DNA from: Chitinophaga filiformis
GTDB taxonomy: Bacteria; Bacteroidota; Bacteroidia; Chitinophagales; Chitinophagaceae
Length of the DNA: 64,000 nucleotides
NCBI RefSeq assembly: GCF_900102545.1
Contig: NZ_FNBN01000008.1
Location: 344,003 to 408,002 of the forward strand
Direction of reading: 5' to 3'
The notes under the pieces were generated by a model. The model saw only the letters and a program-made list of their open reading frames with translations. It was not told the DNA's origin and searched no databases. A program made the position numbers and the translations under genes. The stretch's first letter is position 1. Each line of letters opens with the position of its first letter. Shown here in pieces: positions 34,505-42,078 of the stretch.

Positions 34505-34756
34505 TTACTTAATCGGCATGGAATCAGGTCTCTGAGAAGAGGTGTCCATGGTCCTGCTCATAGTATCTACGGTACTGGTATTACCCGGTTGACTAACGCT
34601 GGTGGTGTCTGTTGTATTACCACTTTCCCTTGAACTTCCGCAGGCAAACAGGAAGATACTCAGGATAATAGCAAGACACGTCGTAATACCAATTTTGCAC
34701 AGCGCCAGGCGCACAGTGATTGCATTATTTCCGAGGTCTTTCTTTTGCGTTCTCAT
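34505..34756 (-). CDS. Small Ser/Thr-rich lipoprotein
   Basis: An 83-residue protein with a long charged N-terminus (MRTQKKDLGNN), a hydrophobic segment at about 16-38 and a lipobox FLFAC. The mature 45 residues are almost entirely Ser, Thr, Asp, Gly and Gln (for example TTDTTSVSQPGNTSTVDTMS). It shares layout and composition with the next gene downstream, 104 bases away, and both lie before the terminator at 33871. Function unknown. Confidence 0.65.
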   Translation of the reverse strand: MRTQKKDLGNNAITVRLALCKIGITTCLAIILSIFLFACGSSRESGNTTDTTSVSQPGNTSTVDTMSRTMDTSSQRPDSMPIK

Positions 34757-34804
34757 GATAGACTATTTAGGTTAAACAATTAAATTCATGTACGAGTCTT
34801 GCTA

Positions 34805-34838
34805 TTTGTATAAAGAATTATGCCAAGGCTTACATTTG
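34805..34838 (+). promoter_or_regulatory. Promoter of the MgtC-DUF763 operon
   Basis: TTTG at 34805-34808 and TACATTTG at 34831-34838 match both elements of the Bacteroidota consensus with a 22-base gap. The start site would fall at about 34844, only a few bases before the ATG codons at 34848 and 34854, so the mRNA has almost no leader. Confidence 0.6.
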
Positions 34839-34847
34839 TAGTTGAAC

Positions 34848-35525
34848 ATGCGTATGGAACAGTCTATCTTTCAGGTTATTGAAGAGCATCAGTTGTTGAA
34901 GGTACTGGTGGCACTGATCGTCGGCGGAGTATTAGGAATGGAAAGGGAATACCGTCACAAGGCAGCAGGTATGCGCACATTGGCGCTGATCTGTGTGGGC
35001 AGTACACTCTTCACCATGCTTTCTGTGGAACTGGGATATCCTTCCAGTCCCGACCGTGTGGCGTCCAATATACTTACAGGAGTAGGGTTCATCGGCGCCG
35101 GTGTGATCTTCAAAGGTGACTACACCATAGACGGGATCACCACTGCTGCTACCATCTGGATAGCTTCAGCCCTGGGTATTGCGATAGGTGTGAGCCATTA
35201 CTTGTTGGTGGCGCTGACACTTGGTATTGTGTTGCTGCTGTTGATCGGCTTAAAAGTGCTGGAAGGTAAGATCGGGGAAATCAGGGAAAAACGCACCTAC
35301 ACCATAGGATACCATGTAGATCAATACAGTCCGGATGAAATAGCCGCCATCTTTAAGCGTTTTGATTTAAAACATAAGCAGTTGCTGCACACAAGGAATG
35401 AAAAGCTGATCGTAGAAGACAAGTACGAAGTAGCTGGCAGGCCGCAGGCAATTGCCGCCATCAACGCATTCCTTATGTCAGATAAAAATATTCATCATTA
35501 TTCCGTACAGGTAAACCCACTTTAG
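34848..35525 (+). CDS. MgtC/SapB family membrane protein
   Basis: A 225-residue inner-membrane protein with four to five helices in the first 145 residues. Family motifs are VALIVGGVLGMEREYRHKAAGMRTLALICVGSTLFTM, DRVASNILTGVGFIGAGVI and GITTAATIWIASALGIAIG. A soluble C-terminal domain of about 80 residues follows. MgtC proteins are linked to growth at low magnesium and, in Salmonella, to inhibition of the F-type ATPase; for this longer SapB-like form the role is uncertain. The start may be ATG 34848 or 34854. It is followed by DUF763 with a consensus ribosome binding site spanning its stop codon. Confidence 0.92.
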   Translation: MRMEQSIFQVIEEHQLLKVLVALIVGGVLGMEREYRHKAAGMRTLALICVGSTLFTMLSVELGYPSSPDRVASNILTGVGFIGAGVIFKGDYTIDGITTAATIWIASALGIAIGVSHYLLVALTLGIVLLLLIGLKVLEGKIGEIREKRTYTIGYHVDQYSPDEIAAIFKRFDLKHKQLLHTRNEKLIVEDKYEVAGRPQAIAAINAFLMSDKNIHHYSVQVNPL

Positions 35526-35540
35526 GAGGAGCATATACTT

Positions 35541-36752
35541 ATGTCAGGAGGCCACGCCGATCTGCCTTTACATTATGGTCATGTACCACCCTGGCTCGCT
35601 AGGAGAATGAGCCTGTTGGGCGGCGCTATTGTTGAAACAATTGTAGCCGACTATGGCAAGGGCGAAGTATTGCGCCGTCTCAGTGATCCCTGCTGGTTTC
35701 AGGCGCTGGGATGTGTATTGGGCATGGATTGGCATTCTTCAGGTATTACCACCAGCGTAATGGGTGCTTTAAAGAAAGCATTGAATCCCAGGGCGCAGGA
35801 ACTGGGTATTTATATCTGCGGAGGAAAAGGAAAGCATTCCAAAGAGACGCCTGCAGAATTATTGGCTATTGCAGAGCGTACCGGTCTTCCCGGACAGGAA
35901 CTCGTACGCTGTAGTAAACTGGCGGCTAAGGTAGATAATACCGCTGTACAGGATGGCTTCCAGTTATACCTGCACTCTTTCATTGTATCCAGCGAAGGAG
36001 AATGGGCGGTGGTACAACAGGGGATGAATGATGCCAATGGGATGGCACGCCGTTATCACTGGCATTCTACTGCCTTTAAAGAATTTACAGAGACACCGCA
36101 TACTTTCATATATGGCCATAACCAGGGACTGATCCTCAACCTGACGGACAAAGACGCTTCATCTACAAAATCAGGTATGCTCCAGCTGGTCAAAGAGAAG
36201 CCGGCTCACCTCCTGCCGGAGATCCGGAACCTGATAATGCCGTCCCACCATGATGTGAGAGCGAAGGATGTGGACCTTAAAAGACTGGGAAGTGTGCTGG
36301 CAGTAGCGCATGAGCGTCAGTTACATGATTTCGAATCCCTGCTGTTGCTGGAAGGTGTAGGTCCCCGTACACTGCAATCACTCACACTCGTCAGTGAGGT
36401 AATCCATGGCACCCCCTCCCGTTTTACTGATCCTGCCCGATTCTCTTTCGCTCACGGCGGAAAAGATGGGCATCCTTTCCCTGTTCCGGTAAATGTATAC
36501 GACGAGACGATCAGCGTGCTAAAGGATGCGGTGAACAAAGCGAAGATCGGGCAATCTGATAAACAGGAGGCTATCCGTAAATTGTCAGTATTATCGCAAC
36601 AGGTGGAGAAGGATTTTATACCCAATGCCAGGCTGGATGAACTGATCCAGGAAGAAAGAGATAAATCCTGGCAATATGGAGGTCGTACTGTAATGGGCAA
36701 AGCCCAGCCTCCGGATAAGAAAAAAGGTGGTTCACAGTTAAGCCTGTTCTAA
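35541..36752 (+). CDS. DUF763 domain protein
   Basis: A 403-residue protein matching DUF763 over most of its length: LPLHYGHVPPWLARRMSLLG, DPCWFQALGCVLGMDWHSSGITTS, ELGIYICGGKGKHSKETPAEL, KLAAKVDNTAVQDGFQLYLH, and QQGMNDANGMARRYHW, with VGPRTLQSLTLVSEVIHG later. The conserved histidines, tryptophans and DNA-repair-like phrase GVGPRTLQSL suggest a nucleic-acid role, but the family function is unknown. AGGAGG at 35524-35529 overlaps the MgtC stop codon and lies 11 bases before the ATG, a strong Shine-Dalgarno sequence for this phylum. Confidence 0.9.
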   Translation: MSGGHADLPLHYGHVPPWLARRMSLLGGAIVETIVADYGKGEVLRRLSDPCWFQALGCVLGMDWHSSGITTSVMGALKKALNPRAQELGIYICGGKGKHSKETPAELLAIAERTGLPGQELVRCSKLAAKVDNTAVQDGFQLYLHSFIVSSEGEWAVVQQGMNDANGMARRYHWHSTAFKEFTETPHTFIYGHNQGLILNLTDKDASSTKSGMLQLVKEKPAHLLPEIRNLIMPSHHDVRAKDVDLKRLGSVLAVAHERQLHDFESLLLLEGVGPRTLQSLTLVSEVIHGTPSRFTDPARFSFAHGGKDGHPFPVPVNVYDETISVLKDAVNKAKIGQSDKQEAIRKLSVLSQQVEKDFIPNARLDELIQEERDKSWQYGGRTVMGKAQPPDKKKGGSQLSLF

Positions 36753-36772
36753 AAACACATTTCTTTTTGGTT

Positions 36773-36801
36773 AAAAAGAAATCCCGGCTTGATAGCCGGG
36801 A
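36773..36801 (-). terminator. Intrinsic terminator downstream of the TPP riboswitch
   Basis: On the minus strand TCCCGGCT (36801-36794), loop ATCA and AGCCGGGA (36789-36782) form a perfect 8-bp hairpin followed by TTTCTTTTT. It lies 28 bases after the riboswitch aptamer and is the obvious expression platform. On the plus strand no T tract follows, so it does not clearly terminate DUF763. Confidence 0.75.
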
Positions 36802-36828
36802 CTCCAGATAATTTCTCTGTCCTATTTT

Positions 36829-36901
36829 CTACGCTGGCATTACCCAGTTCAGATATTTAGGGTTTCATCTCAGACCATAATTTATAGTCACCCCTAGGCT
36901 A
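36829..36901 (-). ncRNA. TPP (THI-box) riboswitch with no gene behind it
   Basis: Read on the minus strand the aptamer runs CTAGGGGTGAC, a P3 hairpin GACTATAA/TTATGGTC (36889-36873), the invariant CTGAGAT (36873-36867), ACCC (36863-36860) pairing with GGGG/GGGT to form P2, and CTGGGTAATGCCAGCGTAG (36847-36829), which is the P4/P5 core CTGG..AATGCCAGCG. These are all the conserved THI-box elements in order. A TATATTTA -7 box lies just upstream and a terminator just downstream, but the only downstream sequence on this strand is antisense to DUF763. No thiamine gene is in the window. Confidence 0.85.
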
Positions 36902-36921
36902 GAATAGAGAAATTGTTCTGA

Positions 36922-36929
36922 TAAATATA
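36922..36929 (-). promoter_or_regulatory. Candidate -7 box (TATATTTA) of the riboswitch transcript
   Basis: On the minus strand TATATTTA differs from TAnnTTTG only in the last base and lies about 20 bases before the aptamer. It would start an RNA of about 140 nucleotides ending at the terminator at 36773. Confidence 0.4.
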
Positions 36930-37004
36930 GCGCGAAGTTCATGCCAGAATCGCTGCTTTTTCTGGTGAGAATTTTGAATGCAGACAGGCACTTAAAAGTC
37001 CGGT

Positions 37005-37697
37005 ATGGTTACATTAAATTATGATACACTGACTGTTACGGCAGCAACAAAAATACAGAACGAACTCAGGAACGATATCATCATACAACCCAGAAATTTT
37101 CCTGTAAATATCATTGCGGGTGCAGATATTTCCTTCAATAAATTCAGCACAACTGTGTACGCAGGTATTATCCTTATACGATTTCCTGAACTGATACCTA
37201 TAGGTTATTCACTGGTAAAAAGAGAAGTACTTTTCCCCTATGTGCCCGGCTACCTGGCATTCCGCGAGGTACCAGCGTTGATGCCTGCCTGGGAGAACCT
37301 TCCTGTTAAACCTGATCTGCTGGTTGTTGATGGTCACGGTATCGCACATCCGCGACGACTGGGTATAGCCGCTCACTTTGGTGTGCTGGCCCAAACACCT
37401 ACTGTTGGTTGTGCGAAGAAAGTACTCTGCGGAAAGTATGAAGAACCTTCTTCAGAGAAAGGAAGTAATACACCGCTTGTCTTTAAGAATGAAGTAGTTG
37501 GTGCTGCACTGCGGACAAAAAATGCTGTCAAGCCGGTATTTGTTTCTCCGGGTTATAGCATGGATGTACCTGGTGCTGTGGAAATTATCACACAGTGTGT
37601 AGGGCGTTACCGCATACCGGAACCCACAAGACTGGCGCATAATATTGTGAACAGGTTTCGCCTGGGCGAGGTACCGGAAGGATATACCGAGGTATAA
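37005..37697 (+). CDS. nfi: Endonuclease V
   Basis: A 230-residue endonuclease V, which cuts the second phosphodiester bond 3' of deoxyinosine and starts repair of deaminated adenine. Catalytic metal ligands are visible: Asp41 in GADISF, Glu88 in PGYLAFREVP and Asp109 in LVVDGHGIAHPRRLGIAAHFG. VGCAKKVLCG and VSPGYSMDVPGAVEI complete the family pattern. The start at MVTLNYDTL fits the usual length. It lies within 3 kb of two more predicted DNA repair genes on the opposite strand. Confidence 0.95.
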   Translation: MVTLNYDTLTVTAATKIQNELRNDIIIQPRNFPVNIIAGADISFNKFSTTVYAGIILIRFPELIPIGYSLVKREVLFPYVPGYLAFREVPALMPAWENLPVKPDLLVVDGHGIAHPRRLGIAAHFGVLAQTPTVGCAKKVLCGKYEEPSSEKGSNTPLVFKNEVVGAALRTKNAVKPVFVSPGYSMDVPGAVEIITQCVGRYRIPEPTRLAHNIVNRFRLGEVPEGYTEV

Positions 37698-37724
37698 AGA
37701 TCTGAGGGTTAGACAAAAGTCCAA

Positions 37725-38366
37725 TTAGCGCTTAATTGTCCCTTCACTCTCCTTTCTGCATTTAACTAAGAAGAACGGGAAATTCTCGCTTACCTCAGTG
37801 ATTTCAAATAATCCGGCATGGTCAAACTCCGCATGGATGGATGCTTCATCATAAAAAAACAGTTTTACGCCGCCGAACATTTCATAACGATCCTTACTGA
37901 TAAATTGGCCCTGCCCATAAGTATGCGCTTGCTTTGAAATGACTGCGAAAACCATGTAACCATTGTCTGACAACTGGTTATAGCAGTCGCGGATCAGTTT
38001 TATTCTTTCATTTTCGTCTAAGAGATGAATTAAAGCATAGCAAAATATCCCGTCATACCGGCAATCATCGAATGGCATATCGGTCACAGAGCCATGATAA
38101 ATGGTTATATCCGAACCATAATGCTTTTGGGCCATTTCAACAGCCGTTTTCGATATCTCAATCCCTGTTACAGTCATTCCTTTATCCCTGAAAATCTGCG
38201 CATTCCGTCCATAACCGATGCCGGGTATGAATACATTTTTAACTGCTTTTCCGGTAAAGAAATCACTCGTCAGTATGGCCGATTTTGCTGGCTCGAAGCC
38301 CCACATCTCCTGTTTTTCTGTAAACGCTGATTCCCAGAATTCCGTTCCTCCGCTTGTATTTCCCAT
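37725..38366 (-). CDS. Class I SAM-dependent methyltransferase (TehB/TPMT-like)
   Basis: A 213-residue Rossmann-fold methyltransferase. Motif I is VFIPGIGYGRNAQIF (about 39-53), followed by TGIEISKTAVEMA (motif II) and DGIFCYALIHLLDENER (post-motif). The N-terminus with FWESAFTEKQEMWGFEPAKSA resembles thiopurine or tellurite-resistance type enzymes that methylate small thiols or metalloids, but the substrate is not certain. It is convergent with endonuclease V, 27 bases apart. Confidence 0.85.
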   Translation of the reverse strand: MGNTSGGTEFWESAFTEKQEMWGFEPAKSAILTSDFFTGKAVKNVFIPGIGYGRNAQIFRDKGMTVTGIEISKTAVEMAQKHYGSDITIYHGSVTDMPFDDCRYDGIFCYALIHLLDENERIKLIRDCYNQLSDNGYMVFAVISKQAHTYGQGQFISKDRYEMFGGVKLFFYDEASIHAEFDHAGLFEITEVSENFPFFLVKCRKESEGTIKR

Positions 38367-38550
38367 AAATAAAGGTATTAAAATGCAACAAAGTTACATT
38401 ATTCATACTGTAAACCATACAATGGGACCATATGTATCGTCATTTCAATGTCGGTAGTAGCTCTGCCGGCAATCAGCCCACTGGCGCCAGTCTGTTTCTC
38501 AAAAAATGGACTTTGGCTCCTGCAGTCAGTCTGCTTAAGACTTACATACT

Positions 38551-39321
38551 TTACGAGCCCTTCATTTCTGTCAGGTATTTCCAATATCGTTTCGGCATAT
38601 GTTGCAGCTGCAACCTTGGATTCTTCCGGCCGGGAACATTTACTTCCTTAAAATAAGTATGCCATAGTCGCTGGTATAATTCTTCTTCCGGCGCCCAGAC
38701 ATTGCTGCTGCTATGATAGTAGGGATCGTATTCTCCGTTGAAATGTAGTCGTATGGTCTCTACGTGCTGCAGGTTATAGTAAATACCAAACCGGCGGCGC
38801 TCATCATAGATCAGCCAGTACTGATCTGCATAGCGGTCTTTAAAATGCCGGGCTATCAGCGGCAGTACATTATAATCTGGCGATACCAGTGAATAGTAGA
38901 TATTGTCCCTCGTCAGCTGAAAGCGGACAAACGCTTCCATCCGGTGTTTTTCCTTCAGTACCTTATGTGCTATCTGGGATACATGCAGCACATATTTATT
39001 GCCAAAATCGCCCGTCACATCCTGTTTATTAGCAAAAACATGGCGGATGAATCCCACCATATTGTCCTCTTCTCCAGGGAGTTCTGAGAGATAACAGCAA
39101 AACAGCTGCTGCAGACTTTCCGCTGGTAATTTCTTACTTAATCCAGCCCATACCCTGTCAGCATTCGCCGTCACGGTGGGCGTGAATATCACATTCCCGA
39201 ACAAGCCACGCACGTGGTCCTGTTCCTTCCTGATCATGACATCTGTCCTCTTCTGCCAGTACAGGTCGAATACGGCAGAAAGGAAGCCATCAAAACTTCC
39301 ATCATACAACCACGTAGTCAT
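38551..39321 (-). CDS. DUF4130 family protein (TIGR03915), putative DNA repair partner
   Basis: A 256-residue protein of TIGR03915/DUF4130. Signatures are WLYDGSFDGFLSAVFDLY at the start, HRMEAFVRFQLTRDNIYYSLVSPDYNVLPLIARHFKDRYADQ in pieces around 135-175, WLIYDERRRFGIYY, and the C-terminal NPRLQLQHMPKRYWKYLTEM. It is routinely encoded with the radical SAM protein TIGR03916, as here (126-base gap, same strand), and in other bacteria the domain occurs fused to UdgX-like uracil-DNA binding proteins. A role in DNA repair or modification is predicted, not proven. Confidence 0.92.
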   Translation of the reverse strand: MTTWLYDGSFDGFLSAVFDLYWQKRTDVMIRKEQDHVRGLFGNVIFTPTVTANADRVWAGLSKKLPAESLQQLFCCYLSELPGEEDNMVGFIRHVFANKQDVTGDFGNKYVLHVSQIAHKVLKEKHRMEAFVRFQLTRDNIYYSLVSPDYNVLPLIARHFKDRYADQYWLIYDERRRFGIYYNLQHVETIRLHFNGEYDPYYHSSSNVWAPEEELYQRLWHTYFKEVNVPGRKNPRLQLQHMPKRYWKYLTEMKGS

Positions 39322-39447
39322 TTTAGTAACATTTAATCTACCGCCCGCGGACTACCTACCACAGCACAGGTAGCAGTCCGGCAGACGATAGTAATTGAGG
39401 ATAATCATAGAATATTGATATGGTATATCAAGTCGAAATATATTGAG

Positions 39448-40709
39448 TCAGAATAAGCTTAGTTGAGTTGTATGCGACTTCAGCCACTTGCTATGTGACT
39501 GTGTCAGCAACTGCTGGCGGATCTGTTCCGGGCTCAGTTCCCTCCTTTCCAGGGACTTAGACTTACAGGTAATAAAATATCTCGCTCTATTGATCTGCAC
39601 TCCCATTAATTTTAGCTGATCCCATCCCAGTGGACCGTGCATACGGGCGGCACAGATCTTTTTTGCAGACTCAAGCCCGATACCGGGCACTCTGGCTATC
39701 AGCATCTTATCAGCCTTATTGATATCAATTGGAAAACAGTCAAGGTGCCGCAGGGCCCAGGATAGTTTGGGGTCAATATCAGTATCAAGGTGCGGATGTT
39801 TTTCATTCAATAGCTCATGAGGTTCAAATCCATACAATCGTACGAGGTAATCTGCCTGATAAAGCCGATTTTCTCTCAGCAGGGGTACCTGACTATGCAG
39901 ACCGGGTAGCCGGGTGTCATCACTGATGGGTACATATCCGGAATAATACACCCGCTTTAGCCGGAACTGCCGGTAAAATTGAGATGCCATGTGTATGATC
40001 TCCATATCCGTTTCGCCGCCAGCGCCCACGATCACTTGTGTACTCTGCCCCGCCGGGACAAATGTGGGTACCTTCTTCAGTACTTTCCTTTCGTCTTCCA
40101 GCCTGATGATCTCATTCTTCAGGAAGCGGATCGGTTTGATCATGGCAGGCCGGCTTTTCTCCGGCGCCAGTAGTTTCAAACCTGCCTCTGTGGGTAGCTC
40201 AAGATTGACACTCAGACGGTCGGCATACAGCCCTGCTTCCTGTATCAGCTCGTCACTGGCGCCAGGAATTGCTTTCAGATGGATATAACCGTTGAAGTTA
40301 TTTTCTGTCCGCAGTTTCTTTGCCACTCTTACCAGCCGTTCCATGGTATAGTCAGGGTCTTTGAAGATCCCGGAGCTGAGGAATAGCCCTTCGATATAGT
40401 TCCGGCGATAAAAGTTGATGGTGAGATCCACTACTTCCTGCACCGTAAAGGCCGCACGTTTGACATCATTACTTTTCCGGGACACACAATAGGCGCAATC
40501 ATAAATGCAGACGTTCGTCAGCAATATTTTCAGCAGGGATACACAGCGGCCATCCGGTGTATATGAATGACAGATGCCATCCCCGGCGCCGCATTGCCTA
40601 ATCCTTTAGTGTCGTTCTTCCGATCGCTACCACTCGAGGCACAGGAAACATCATATTTCGCTGCATCTGCCAGTATCGCCAATTTCTCCTGTATCCTTTC
40701 CATAGCCAT
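39448..40709 (-). pseudogene. TIGR03916-type radical SAM protein, broken by a one-base frameshift
   Basis: The C-terminal 358 codons hold the radical SAM cysteines CIYDCAYC, EGLFLSSGIFKDPDY, LKAIPGASDELI and a helix-hairpin-helix (DKMLIARVPGIGLESAKKICAAR). The first 45 or so codons (MERIQEKLAILADAAKYDV...NAAPGM, starts at 40709 or 40703) lie in another frame. Homologues continue GMGICHSYTPDGRCVSLLK; the DNA reads exactly this after inserting one G at the GG complementary to 40577-40578. The product without correction would lose its N-terminus. It is the operon partner of the DUF4130 gene; sequencing error or true mutation cannot be told apart here. Confidence 0.88.
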
Positions 40710-40712
40710 CAA

Positions 40713-41107
40713 CTAAGGCTAAATTACTAATATTTTTAGTAAATACTAGTTTTATTAGAGCAGATATTTGTCTATATTTTTAAAGCAGGCAGGGCCTTTG
40801 AGCGGTTTGTTGTGAGTGTTTCAGGGCGGGTAACTAATTGTTTATGAGTTATTTGTGTTTGATGAAATAAACCTGTTTCCTGCCCTTCTGAATTGGACAT
40901 GACTTTCATACAGTTCAGATCCAGGAGATAATCAGGATCTCTTGGTACAGAAAAACTTTACAGTTTTTATAGTGAGCCTCAGGATTTACTTTACAGGTGA
41001 TTGTAAATTCATTATGGGCTTTACAGATGCACATCTTTAGCTTTACATGGCTATTTCTGACATGGCATTGTGAACGGAAGACGAGGCAGGTAATGGGCGT
41101 CCCTTTA
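40713..41107. other. Structured 395-base spacer with inverted repeats and CTTTACA repeats
   Basis: No gene is visible. Nearest the radical SAM start lies TTACTAA-N5-TTAGTAA (40724-40742). Further right are a nested hairpin (AGGGCGGG 40823-40830 with CCTGCCCT 40879-40886, enclosing GTTTAT/ATAAAC), a 9-bp hairpin CCAGGAGAT/ATCTCTTGG (40921-40945), and four copies of CTTTACA at 40956, 40989, 41019 and 41041. It could hold a small RNA or the control region of the repair genes. Confidence 0.4.
40724..40742. promoter_or_regulatory. Operator-like inverted repeat before the repair genes
   Basis: TTACTAA and TTAGTAA are perfect inverted arms separated by TATTT, 15-21 bases upstream of the radical SAM start codons. 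Size and position fit a dimeric repressor site over the promoter. The regulator is unknown. Confidence 0.4.
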
Positions 41108-42022
41108 TTACGTCTTTCTTTTCCCCAGCGTCATCAGCACCACCCCACTGATAACAATCACACAGGCGATCAGGGCCTGGGAAGACAGGTTCTCATGGCC
41201 AATAGCCCAACCCAGGAAAAGGGCTACGACAGGGTTAACATAAGCATAGGTTGACAGTAATCGAGGTGGCGCATTGCGTGTCAGCCAGCTATACGAAGTA
41301 AATCCCACCAGAGAGCCTATCAGTACCAGGTACGTATAGGCAGACAAAGTACGGGTAGAAATATGGTGCAGGGTGTCCCAGGCGCCCGGTTCGACAATAG
41401 CGCTGATCAGGAAGCAGAATATGGAGCCGGTCAGCATCTGGATGGCGGCAGATTGCATAGGCGCAGGCATGGGGAGCCTTGGTACCGACAATGAGCCCAG
41501 CGCCCAGCAGGCACACCCTCCGGCCAGTATAGCGATCGGCCATAACGGATAATTCCGGGCCGTGGTGGCCGCAAAGGGATTGAACAGCAGGAACAATCCT
41601 GCCAGTCCGACGATAATACCCGTTGCCGTCATTACCGTAGGCCGTTGTTTACTGAAGAGCGCCCAGTCAAACCCGATAAACCATACGGGAATGGCTGCCA
41701 CGATCAGGGCCACGAAGCCCGAAGGCATATAATGCACTGCCAGGGCCGTACAGGAGTTGCCGATACCAATCAGCATCAGGCCTACAAAGGCGGCAGACAA
41801 TACCTGTTTCCGGGATGGCAGTTGCTTTTCACTGCTCCTGCTGATGAGGGCCATCAGGCTACCCGCTACCAGGAAGCGGAATGCGGAAAGCAGAAAAGGA
41901 GGCACTACCTCCGTGGCGATCTTCATCCCGAGATAAGTAGATCCCCAGATGATATAGACGGCAAAGAGAAAGGTCCACAGTTTGGTGGTATCCGGTTTAG
42001 AAGACACAGTTTCAGTTGTCAC
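41108..42022 (-). CDS. EamA-family (DMT) transporter
   Basis: A 304-residue inner-membrane protein with ten predicted helices in two EamA repeats (about 15-145 and 160-295). Typical motifs are YIIWGSTYLGMKIATEVVPPFLLSAFRFLVAG near the first helices and GFTSYSWLTRNAPPRLLSTYAYVNPVVALFLGW in the second repeat. It resembles YedA/RhaT-type exporters of amino acids or other small metabolites; direction and substrate are not predictable. It ends in the same direction as the GT-C-like gene upstream, 56 bases away, and could be co-transcribed with it. Confidence 0.92.
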   Translation of the reverse strand: MTTETVSSKPDTTKLWTFLFAVYIIWGSTYLGMKIATEVVPPFLLSAFRFLVAGSLMALISRSSEKQLPSRKQVLSAAFVGLMLIGIGNSCTALAVHYMPSGFVALIVAAIPVWFIGFDWALFSKQRPTVMTATGIIVGLAGLFLLFNPFAATTARNYPLWPIAILAGGCACWALGSLSVPRLPMPAPMQSAAIQMLTGSIFCFLISAIVEPGAWDTLHHISTRTLSAYTYLVLIGSLVGFTSYSWLTRNAPPRLLSTYAYVNPVVALFLGWAIGHENLSSQALIACVIVISGVVLMTLGKRKT

Positions 42023-42078
42023 AGGTTGTTTAGATAAAGATTAGGTAATTAACTGCAAAGCATTGGATATTAACCCTT

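Noticed and set aside
36760..36781. AT-rich inverted repeat TTTCTTTTT/AAAAAGAAA as the DUF763 terminator
   Set aside because: The stem has almost no GC pairs, and its second arm is the T tract of the minus-strand riboswitch terminator.
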